This document shows, one piece after another, positions 56,458 to 64,000 of a stretch of 64,000 bases of DNA (position 1 is its first letter; each line of letters begins with the position of its first letter). The translations under genes and the position numbers were made by a program. This DNA comes from Clitopilus passeckerianus (taxonomy: Eukaryota > Basidiomycota > Agaricomycetes > Agaricales > Entolomataceae). The notes under the pieces are model-generated. The model had not been told where the DNA came from. It saw only the letters and a program-made list of their open reading frames with translations, and searched no databases. Location: positions 806,001 through 870,000 of the forward strand of contig CALYLX010000150.1 of NCBI GenBank assembly GCA_944990035.1, read 5' to 3'.

Positions 56458-57168
56458 TTAAGCTCTGTTTATTAAAGCCTCGACCTTCTCTTTTCCACCT
56501 TCCTCCCAATCATCCCAGCACAAGCTGAGCAGAACACTATCCCGCCCCAAAGCGGATCCTCTCCCTGGTCGGACCTGCATCCCTTCCTTTCCCTCTGGCA
56601 AACACCACATCCACCGCATGACCCCTTCCTTCCTGAAACCCATCCTTTCTGCAGCTTTAACGCTCGCAGCATTCAACGAATTCGCAGTCCACACAACCCT
56701 CCTGAACCCCTGTCCACCCTCTTCCGGCAGATCCAAGACGGCTTTCAGCAATATTCCGATAGCATTCGTCGCTACGAAGGTCCTCTGGAACGCAGGTAGA
56801 ACCATGACGGGCCCAATCTCGACGGAGCGATTGGAAGGAGAACAATCAATGTACCCGATGAGTCCTGCAAGACTCTGGCTCAAGTTGGTCAAGTGGTCAG
56901 GTTTGGTTTTGTCCAAAACGGCGAAGGCCACGGCGTCTTTGGGATGCTCTAGGAAGTTCTCGATCACTTCTACAAACGATTCATATGTTGGGAATGAGAA
57001 GGGCATCCATCGAGCTAAGTCGGCGGGCATGGCGTCGTAGAAGAGTCTGCCATGAATGGCAAGATCGAATGGAACGAGTTGGATCCGGTCCGTTTCGAGT
57101 GTTGAGGGTAAGGTCAAGTTGAAATTGACTTTCTGCTCTCGCTGCGCTGAGGTGGTGGCGTCTGACAT
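56458..57168 (-). CDS. GNAT-family N-acetyltransferase (tandem copy 1)
   Basis: A single-exon protein of about 236 residues starting MSDATTSAQREQKVNFNLTL; an in-frame ATG at 57270 lies upstream, but the inner start matches the length of its neighbour. The core reads LETDRIQLVPFDLAIHGRLF, SLAGLIGYIDCSPSNRSVEI, GPVMVLPAFQRTFVATNAI (acetyl-CoA loop region) and RRVVWTANSLNAASVKAAER, then MGFRKEGVMRWMWCLPEGKE. This is the RimJ/RimL-type GNAT pattern: LETxRLxLxP, I/VGY, and NxxSxxxxExxGFxxEG. Substrate is unknown. It is a tandem paralogue of the gene at 57276, on the same strand with about 110 bp between. Confidence 0.85.
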   Translation of the reverse strand: MSDATTSAQREQKVNFNLTLPSTLETDRIQLVPFDLAIHGRLFYDAMPADLARWMPFSFPTYESFVEVIENFLEHPKDAVAFAVLDKTKPDHLTNLSQSLAGLIGYIDCSPSNRSVEIGPVMVLPAFQRTFVATNAIGILLKAVLDLPEEGGQGFRRVVWTANSLNAASVKAAERMGFRKEGVMRWMWCLPEGKEGMQVRPGRGSALGRDSVLLSLCWDDWEEGGKEKVEALINRA

Positions 57169-57275
57169 GGTGGACAGGTAAATAGGTTGGGGAACGAGAA
57201 CTTGAGTGAATATTAGATTCGTATCATTTCGTTGCGAGGACGAGATGACTCGAGGAAGGAATCGAGTCATGTGTA

Positions 57276-57986
57276 TTAGACTCGGTGGATCAACTTCTCA
57301 ACATTCTCCTTTCCGCCATCTTCCCAGTCATCCCAACATAGCGCAAGAAGGACGGTGTCCCGTCCCGGCGCAGATCCCCGTTCAGGCCTAGCCTTCTTCC
57401 CCTTCTTGTCCTCTGGCAAGCACCACATCCACCGCAGCACACCTTCTTTCCTGAATCCCATCCTCTCTGCAGCCTTGACGCTTGCCGCATTATCTGGGTG
57501 CGCAGCCCAAACTACTCTCCGGAACCCCAGGCCGCCCTCTTCAGGTATATCCAACACGGCCTTCAGCAGAATTGCGATAGCATTGGAAGCCACAAAAGTT
57601 CGTTGGAAAGCAGGTGAGATTATCACAGGCCCGATCTCGAGCGAGCGGTTGTGAGGGGATGAATGCAGGAAGCCAATGATCCCAGCAAGGCTTCCTGTGA
57701 AGTCTTCTGCGTAGTTTGGTTTGGTCTTGTCGAGGATGGAGAAAAGGATAGAGGTGTCATCGGCTTGGATGAAATCTTCGAAGAATTCATTGGCGAAGCT
57801 GCCATAGGTGGGGAACGAGGTGGGTAGCCATCGACCAATATTCTCCATGTCGGTTGAAATGGCATCATAGAAGATCTTGCCGTGCGTAGTGAGATCGAAT
57901 GGGACAAGCTGGACGCGCTCTGTTTCGAGCACTGGTGGCAAGGTCAAGTTGAACTTCTGGACGCCATATTGGGCTGTGGCCGCCAT
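57276..57986 (-). CDS. GNAT-family N-acetyltransferase (tandem copy 2)
   Basis: A single-exon protein of 236 residues starting MAATAQYGVQKFNLTLPPVL. It shares long blocks with the downstream copy: LETERVQLVPFDLTTHGKIF, AIGPVIISPAFQRTFVASNA (read here as EIGPVIISPAFQRTFVASNA), RRVVWAAHPDNAASVKAAER and MGFRKEGVLRWMWCLPEDKK. Overall identity is high in the acetyl-CoA and C-terminal halves and lower in the middle (about residues 60-110), which includes a two-residue length difference around MENIGRWLP versus LARWMP. This points to a fairly old tandem duplication with divergence near the substrate side. Function otherwise as for copy 1. Confidence 0.86.
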   Translation of the reverse strand: MAATAQYGVQKFNLTLPPVLETERVQLVPFDLTTHGKIFYDAISTDMENIGRWLPTSFPTYGSFANEFFEDFIQADDTSILFSILDKTKPNYAEDFTGSLAGIIGFLHSSPHNRSLEIGPVIISPAFQRTFVASNAIAILLKAVLDIPEEGGLGFRRVVWAAHPDNAASVKAAERMGFRKEGVLRWMWCLPEDKKGKKARPERGSAPGRDTVLLALCWDDWEDGGKENVEKLIHRV

Positions 57987-58201
57987 GATCGACAGTGGCC
58001 AGGTGTAGATTCAGCGAGGTGGTCGTAGCGGTCGTAGCTGGAGAAATTATTGCAGTATGAGCATGACTCAGAGCTGCGATCGGATCAGTCCTTAGATGGG
58101 ATGCATGATCGAGTTTGAATGACATACCACTCAAGCGTAAGCATCACAGAACACGACCATGCTGAATCGAATTTTGGAATGCAAGAGGGTTAAAAGTTGT
58201 T

Positions 58202-59833
58202 TCATAACGTGCATAGGAATCCGCCATTAGAATCAAGCACTTCCAGGCCGTGCTTCTTCAAATTTCGTAAAGATTCCAAATCCATTTCTGCTCGGTGAAC
58301 CCCGATGATCTTCAAGACGGCAACATCGGGGGGTCGTTCAGAGTTGACCAGGAGCCTGGACTGGACCATCTTGGCCAGGGCGCCGGGAATTTTGGCGACA
58401 CACCCAACGAGATGGAGCCTTTCCAGCTTCGGACATAGGCAGGGCTTCCGGTTGAATTCGATGGAATGCCTAAATGCCGGGGCTGCAGTGAGCCGATCGA
58501 GCAATTCTCCCGAGACGACGGGTATCTGGTGAACGATGGATAGGAACTTCAATGAAGGTCCAAGGACCTGGAGGCATTGCTCCAATGATACTGGAAAGAC
58601 GCCATGTAAACACAGCGTTTCTAGTTTCAGATAAGAGCTGAGACTAAATTTGACTAGCGGAAAGGCGCTGAGAGCGCCATGGTTGCATTTTAAAACGCGT
58701 AGATTCGGGAGGACAAGGTGCTCCAGAAATCCAGAATGGTCGTTGACGCTGTGCTCGGTGTGTAGGACCAACTGGGTAAGGGAAGGGAGGTTGACTGGGG
58801 TCTTGGCTGGAACGGGAACTTTGCGTAAACTGAATTCTCCGAATTCGAGGGTAGAGCACATTTCGAGGAGGTTAAGAACCATACCCTCGGCGACGTGCAT
58901 CACCAATCCAGAACCTAAGGTCAGTCTTTTGAGTTGCGACCAGGGTAAGGTGGGTAGAGTCAAGGATTCGTCGGGGCCATACGCGGTTGCATCTTCCCAG
59001 AAGATGCTGCAAAGCCTGGGGCTATGTAACGAGATCGCAGAGAACTGGACGATATCCCCAACGGACGAGTGGATGTAAAGCGTCTCAAGCAACGGAAATC
59101 CTTGGTTGACTGGGATTTCCAACGCGAACCACGATAAGATGCGTTTAAGTTCAATATGAACGCAGCGGTGGGAGAATCGAATGAGTATGTCCAGAATACT
59201 TTGCTTCATCCGGAGACCCTCTACCGCTATTGACACGGGTAAAATACCCGCTCGCTCTAGCCATGAGTTCATTGCTGGGGCGACAATGGCATCAATGTAT
59301 TTGGAGACATCCAAGGGTCTCGAAGCCCGGTTGAATACCCTATGCGTGACGCGAATTGACGCCCACAAATCTGGAGTCGCGAGCGCAATGCTTCTCCATA
59401 GCCTGCAAACGCATAAAAGCGTAATGGGTGTGTCTGTTTGAACCGGTCTGACGAAGCGTTCGGGAGGGAGGGAAAGCAGAAATATAAGGCTTAGAAGCTC
59501 AGGTGGCAAACGTCGTGTAGGAGCGAGCAAGGCACGGTAACCCTCGTAAGTTTTCTTGGTCTCCGCCTCCTCAGACAGGAGCGTGTGAAGCTCTGTTGTT
59601 ACTTGAGAAATACGAGAAGTTAAGTGGGCTTGTTTATTTTGCAGGGCAGCCATAGTTTCGCGAATACGGGGATAGTCCAATTTCGAGGGATTTGCATTTG
59701 CCTCGACGATCTGCGGTCGTAGCAAACTGGGGTCGACCGGGCCAAGGTTTTGCGCCATGCAGGCTGTAATGCGAACGCTAAGGTTCAGTTGTTGTGTCTT
59801 GTTTGGAACGAAAGCCTTTTTCACCACCACCAT
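58202..59833 (-). CDS. F-box protein with leucine-rich-like C-terminus
   Basis: A single-exon gene. The start may be 59833 or the in-frame ATG at 59758 (MAQNLGPVDPSLLRPQIVEA), which is a better fit to the family. A short coiled coil (MAALQNKQAHLTSRISQVTT) precedes the F-box: RRLPPELLSLIFLLSLPPER followed by LLCVCRLWRSIALATPDLWA. The rest has Leu-rich irregular repeats (FPLLETLYIHSSVG, LPTLPWSQLKRLTLGSGLV, LPNLRVLKCNHGALS, CPKLERLHLVGCV). Agaricomycete genomes carry large families of this type; they are presumed substrate adaptors of SCF ubiquitin ligases. The target is unknown. No lesion was seen. Confidence 0.85.
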   Translation of the reverse strand: MVVVKKAFVPNKTQQLNLSVRITACMAQNLGPVDPSLLRPQIVEANANPSKLDYPRIRETMAALQNKQAHLTSRISQVTTELHTLLSEEAETKKTYEGYRALLAPTRRLPPELLSLIFLLSLPPERFVRPVQTDTPITLLCVCRLWRSIALATPDLWASIRVTHRVFNRASRPLDVSKYIDAIVAPAMNSWLERAGILPVSIAVEGLRMKQSILDILIRFSHRCVHIELKRILSWFALEIPVNQGFPLLETLYIHSSVGDIVQFSAISLHSPRLCSIFWEDATAYGPDESLTLPTLPWSQLKRLTLGSGLVMHVAEGMVLNLLEMCSTLEFGEFSLRKVPVPAKTPVNLPSLTQLVLHTEHSVNDHSGFLEHLVLPNLRVLKCNHGALSAFPLVKFSLSSYLKLETLCLHGVFPVSLEQCLQVLGPSLKFLSIVHQIPVVSGELLDRLTAAPAFRHSIEFNRKPCLCPKLERLHLVGCVAKIPGALAKMVQSRLLVNSERPPDVAVLKIIGVHRAEMDLESLRNLKKHGLEVLDSNGGFLCTL

Positions 59834-60067
59834 CCCAAAGCACGCACCAAACGTTCACAACATCCATCGCAGGGTCCAAAAGGCAAGCAATATCCTGTTA
59901 TCAAGGATTTCTCTTGAATTAATACTCGGATTGAAGGCGATCTGCTCGGAACCCAAAGACAGTAACACTGGACACGATACACCCTCGTTTTGCAACCAGC
60001 GCAGGATTTCTTCGCGCTCAAAAGGTGCTTTATCTCTCATCAGCTTGGACCAGTACGGTATACTGAA
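59834..60067. promoter_or_regulatory. Divergent promoter region
   Basis: About 230 bp between the F-box gene and the start chosen for the next gene. Both promoters must lie here or overlap the coding ends. Confidence 0.35.
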
Positions 60068-62527
60068 ATGCATCTCGCCATCGAAAGTGCGATGCAAAAT
60101 GTAGAGAACGGGAACCAACTCGTGCAGCAACATGACTCCGACGAGGATTCTCTCTTCGGCTCACCTCCAGCATCGCCACTGCTCAGAGGTAGGTCACCAT
60201 CGCCGGAATTGGCACTTCCAAGCGCAAATAATGCTACAAAAAATGTGGGGACCATTGCACTTCCTGGGTCCCAACACTGTTCTGAACTTCCAGTCAATCC
60301 ACTAGCCTTGTCGATGAGTCATGGTGCTTCAGCGCAACCTACTCCTCGGCCTCCGGCCACTACCCGACGGTCGGGTACGCGCTCAGCGTCCCCATCGACA
60401 TCCACGAGTCAAGTCTCGTCCAGAGCATCCTCTGCTGCGCCTAAACCGAGACCAAGGAAGAAGCCCACGAAGAAAGCGGTGTCAAGCCCCCGTGCTCCTC
60501 CACCAGAGATCCTGCTTCCAGACCCTCCGAACCTGTGCCTGCGAACTTCCTTAGAAGTCAAACGGCCCTGCTTGGCACTGCAGGCCTTGTCGCTGGAATC
60601 AAACCCCGTAATCTTGCCACCAATCTGCATACCAGAGGAAGCAAGGCATCCCATCCGATTGTCATACATGATAGTGGGGCACAGCGGGAGATTCAGAAGG
60701 AGGTCGAGCGCCCAATTTTAAGCCGGAAGGCTTTTTCTCACCTATCGAATGCGTCCACCCTGGATCTCTCTTCATTGCCACTCCCCTTCCAACAGGGAGG
60801 TGGTGGCCTTACTCGGTCGGCAGAGGGACTTCTTCATCACCCTAGAAAGTATATTGAAGCTGGTTGCCTCTGGTGCTGGGATAGCACCTCAGCGAAGCAG
60901 CTTCCGATCATCCACACCTGCTTTTCGTCAGGCACAACCCTCCCAAATAACCTATTCATTCCAACCATCCACAAAGAGACGAAGGCTGGACCGTGTTCCA
61001 GCAGGCGCAGTCGACTGGGATGTGCCGTATCCGTTCGCACAAGGGGAAGGCCCCGAGGAGTATAGAGCGAATTGGGAACGTGAACGGCTGAAGCAACTTA
61101 TCTCTCAACTCACATCGATGATAAGGGACGCCACTCGAAAGATCGCAATGCGGAAATATCTGAAGGAACAAGAGGCTAAGGCAAAAGCAGCTCAAGCGAG
61201 GCAACTAGCCTTTCAGAGTACTGTCAGCCCAAACGACTGCCAGCAACCAAACCACTTTCTACCGGCGAGTACCATTCCACCGAATGGTCCAAATCATGGA
61301 TCTTTGGCGGCCAACCACGATGTCACAAACCTTGCAGTCCAGGTTTCGAACTCCGATCGACCTACACCATTTGGCTCTTCACCAACCACTGCTTTTGATC
61401 AGCTCATTTCCTCGCTGGTATCTGCTACACCTGGGCAAACGTCTTCAGCTTCAGCGGGACCTTCGTCCTCCTCGCCCTCGGTACCAACCCTTACAAATTT
61501 CGATTTCTACCCTTCTGCAGCATCCCCAGCTCCTCTAAGCAGCGACGATTTCGATAACTGGCTGAGCATCCTACAGACATTCCCCGTGAATGATTTCGAC
61601 CCTAATCAGATACCCAACACCCCATTATCGACTGAAGAAGACTTCGGTTTCATAGATTCGATTTTGGACTTCGATTCGAGCGCATATAGTAGTCAAGCAG
61701 CGGGTACTTCGGCAGAGGCCTCGTTAGAGGAGCTATTGGCACAGGCTGGTGCAAAGCCTGCACCTCAATCAGGTTGTAACGCCATGATCATCGATCCTGT
61801 ACTCCTGGCTATGTCAGGTACTCAGTTTTCCTCAACGACGCAAACACCAGCTACATTCTCGGCCGCTTCTCCAGTACCGTCCACCACATCAACGGGAACG
61901 ATCGAGTCTATGGATCCAGCTACACCTAGTTCAGAGAACTGGGAAACAAGCCACCCAGAGGTCTATACCGGGGGAGAGAACAGGGACGACCAAGAACATT
62001 CCATCTTTGGAAGAAACGGCAGTGGTTTATCAGCGCAAGGTATGTGGGGTCACGCAATCCGGAACAGCATGAGAACTCAAGTAGTTGGACAAGGCGTTTA
62101 TGACAATCAGGGTGAAGAGATCCAACATCTAGGGTCTGTGCCACCCAAGGCCTTGCTCGACAAAGGCAAAGGCAGAGACACCTCTCAGATATCGACATCG
62201 ACCTTTGGCGTGTCTTATGCATCCATATATGCGGCTCAAACACCTACCCCGAACCCGCCTGTAATGGGCCCGCCTCTGGGTAATGTACCCCAGCCTCAGC
62301 AAGCATCGCTTGCCACTTCCAGCTCTACTTCGAGCACGAATGTAATCAAATCCACCTCAAAAGCCCCAAACAAGGCAGACATTTTACGACGCGCCAACGA
62401 ACGCCGAAAGCAGCTCACCGACGAGATAATCAAAGTGAAGACGCAGCTTTGGGAAACGACCATTGAACAAGGCATATTGGTACACATGAGCAGAGAGTAT
62501 AGTAACAACAGTAATGATACAAGATAA
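60068..62527 (+). CDS. Large Ser/Pro-rich protein of unknown function, two frame breaks
   Basis: The start MHLAIESAMQNVENGNQLVQ leads into acidic and Ser/Pro-rich sequence (HDSDEDSLFGSPPASPLL). The conserved-looking parts are LLGTAGLVAGIKPRNLATN, GSKASHPIVIHDSG, NREVVALLGRQRDFFITLES with ILKLVASGAGI, DVPYPFAQGEGPEEYRANWE with RERLKQLISQLTSMIRDATR, and the C-terminal NKADILRRANERRKQLTDEI with VKTQLWETTIEQGILVHM. A Ser/Thr/Ala-rich middle of about 350 residues links the last two. The parts lie in different frames: the frame changes near 60487 (run of five C) and back near 60786 (CTCCCC), with a TAA between them in the original frame. One-base changes at both places restore one continuous protein. 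No named family is recognised; a nuclear or regulatory role is only suggested by composition. Confidence 0.6.
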
Positions 62528-62613
62528 ATAGCATTGATAATTTATAATACATACCCGTCAATGTAAATCCAGTCCATTTGCCCCGTCCAGTCCTCAGAAC
62601 TCAATGAATTTAA

Positions 62614-64000
62614 TCATCCAAGGTACCAATCGTCAATTGGTCCTAGTTGTCCAGTCGTTGCACTATATTTGGGGAGGCGAAGCCCTTCTTCCTTGAATCT
62701 CTTGAGCTTCAGAGATTCCTTCGGGTTCAAACCAGCTGCCAACACGGATCCACGATCGTACCGAAGGAGAATGGGGCTATGATTGGTGTCTGCAAGCCCT
62801 CCGGTGACACTGGATGCATCTTTCTCGAAGCATTCGACAACCTTCAGGCGAGTGATATCGCCTGGAGTTGACTCTCTGGACCTAGAGTGCACGAGTGCAC
62901 TCAGTTTCTCCTCCGGGCAGTCGATGCAGTCAAAGAGCCCGAGAAACTCGAGTTTCGGGCATAGTGGAAGGGGAGAGGTTTTGGGGCTATAAGTGAGACG
63001 ATCTGCCAACTCTTCGGTAAGGGTGGAGCGGTAACCTTGAATGGTGAGAGCTTTGAGGGTAGTTTGGATGGGCATTAAAATGGAGATAAGATCGGATGAG
63101 GAGATCCAGTTGAAGTACAGCGAGAGTGTTTCTATTGGGCATTGAGATCGCTCGAGGAAGGATAGAAATGCCTCAGTTGGCCATTCCCACTGTTGCCTTC
63201 CGTGGTGGAGGTTGAAAATGAGCTCTGTGAGTTTGGGTGCTGTGAGCCGTTCAAGGAGCGCTTCAAAAGAGCTGGCTGATAGTATACTGAGGGTCTCCAG
63301 GTAGGGAAGGTGGATAGTTGGTGGGGCTAAAGTGGGATCTGCGTCGCCTGAACATCGCATGTTGATGTTTTGGAATGCGGCTTGTACGAGAGCTGTGGAT
63401 TTGGAGAGGATGAGAAGGCATTGGAGGAGGGGCATCTCTACAGCGAGGGTGAGATGGGTCAACTGCTCCCATTTGAAACAAAGCACTCCTTCGTATTCAC
63501 ATTTCATGGGATCGACCCAAACAAGTTTACGAAGACGAGGTGAGAGTGCAAATGGGTTGATTGAGTCGAATGGGTTTGGGCTGGGCAATCCGGTTGGTGT
63601 GAGTATCTCCAGGCTTTCTAGCAGGGGAAATTTCGTGTCAATGGGTAGAGGAGGCGTCTGCGGAAGCATCTCGAGCCGGATGTCTTTCCAGCGAGACGAT
63701 GTGTTGATCAGGGTTCGGTATATCGGCGCATTATCAAAGGGTGTATACGAGCACCAGATAGAAAGTGGGCAATCCCCTGACCGAGAAAGCCACAGTTCTA
63801 TCAGGTCCTTTGTATGAGACAAGTCCTCCGACTTGTCTCTGGCGCAGTCGGGAATACGCAAGGAGCACCATAAAGGCGGGGTACCGAGAGATATGGCTCT
63901 CCACTGCTGGCAGATTTGTCCAAGGAGCACAGGCGCTTCATCCGGTCTTGGTCGGATGAACCGAGACCTGGGGAGGCATAACTTGAAGATGGTCGCCGTG
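62614..64000 (-). CDS. F-box/LRR-like protein, 5' end beyond window
   Basis: The open frame runs off the right edge; the sequence just inside it (KLCLPRSRFIRPRPDEAPVL, then GQICQQWRAISLGTPPLWC) is the second half of an F-box with the usual CxxWRxxxxxTPxLW pattern. Leu-rich segments follow: FPLLESLEILTPTGLPSPNP, LRKLVWVDPMKCEYEGVL, WEQLTHLTLAVEMPLLQCLL, LPYLETLSILSASSFEALLE and CPKLEFLGLFDCIDC, ending LGPIDDWYLG. It belongs to the same broad family as the gene at 58202 but is not a recent copy. Single exon in the visible part, with no lesion. Confidence 0.82.
   Translation of the reverse strand, partial: TATIFKLCLPRSRFIRPRPDEAPVLLGQICQQWRAISLGTPPLWCSLRIPDCARDKSEDLSHTKDLIELWLSRSGDCPLSIWCSYTPFDNAPIYRTLINTSSRWKDIRLEMLPQTPPLPIDTKFPLLESLEILTPTGLPSPNPFDSINPFALSPRLRKLVWVDPMKCEYEGVLCFKWEQLTHLTLAVEMPLLQCLLILSKSTALVQAAFQNINMRCSGDADPTLAPPTIHLPYLETLSILSASSFEALLERLTAPKLTELIFNLHHGRQQWEWPTEAFLSFLERSQCPIETLSLYFNWISSSDLISILMPIQTTLKALTIQGYRSTLTEELADRLTYSPKTSPLPLCPKLEFLGLFDCIDCPEEKLSALVHSRSRESTPGDITRLKVVECFEKDASSVTGGLADTNHSPILLRYDRGSVLAAGLNPKESLKLKRFKEEGLRLPKYSATTGQLGPIDDWYLG

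Noticed and set aside
60749..62527. Treating this 592-codon frame as a separate gene from the upstream 59990-60721 frame
   Set aside because: The linking 60.5-60.8 kb segment looks coded in a third frame and joins both by one-base changes, so one gene is more likely.

Overview
The window is nuclear DNA of a filamentous basidiomycete, most likely an Agaricomycete. Genes sit close together on both strands and are cut by many 45-70 bp GT..AG introns. They include widely conserved fungal housekeeping genes mixed with Agaricomycete-type families: CFEM and Ser/Thr-rich GPI proteins, F-box/LRR proteins, and a secreted protein with a duplicated module. The assignment rests on recognised protein families, not on a database search.

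Layout. 1-11 kb: a Ppn2-like phosphatase (cut by the left edge), an AIG2-like protein, CTU2/NCS2 (tRNA thiolation), a uridine kinase/UPRT fusion, a VCX1-type vacuolar Ca2+/H+ exchanger and COX4. 11-17 kb: a gene-poor stretch, then two cell-surface or secreted proteins tail to tail (duplicated-module protein and CFEM protein). 17-25 kb: a LAT-type amino-acid permease, the mitochondrial protease OMA1, one poorly supported spliced gene, and SVF1. 24.7-27.7 kb: a decaying accessory patch holding a truncated duplicate, a broken nuclease-like relic and a damaged lineage-specific gene. 27.8-44.5 kb: ACL4, a PfkB kinase, an RMND1/MRX10-like protein, tRNA-Gly(CCC), a DH-PH-CNH RhoGEF, SQT1, a two-thioredoxin PDI, a TDP2-like phosphodiesterase and a Ser/Thr-rich GPI protein. 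44.5-47.3 kb: 2.8 kb with no recognisable gene. 47.3-64 kb: an MFS sugar transporter, an intracellular alpha-amylase, a long coiled-coil protein, a Gly/Met-rich protein, a tandem GNAT pair, an F-box protein, a large uncharacterised protein and a second F-box protein (cut by the right edge).

How the genes relate. There is no operon-like pathway. ACL4 (Rpl4 chaperone) and SQT1 (Rpl10 chaperone) both serve 60S ribosome assembly. OMA1, COX4 and the RMND1-like protein are mitochondrial. The sugar transporter and the alpha-amylase lie tail to tail and both concern carbohydrate use, but nothing shows co-regulation.

The most useful observations are: (a) coding frames in four otherwise well-preserved genes break by one base in short homopolymers (SQT1, the TDP2-like gene, the coiled-coil gene, and twice in the 60-62.5 kb gene), which points to consensus errors more than to real decay; (b) tiny exons of 8, 13, 15 and 22 bases that restore conserved motifs, including a PDI active site split over three exons; (c) the decaying duplicated patch at 24.7-27.7 kb; and (d) a PfkB kinase with an altered catalytic motif. 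I found no CRISPR array, rRNA, intact transposon or clearly new multi-gene system.
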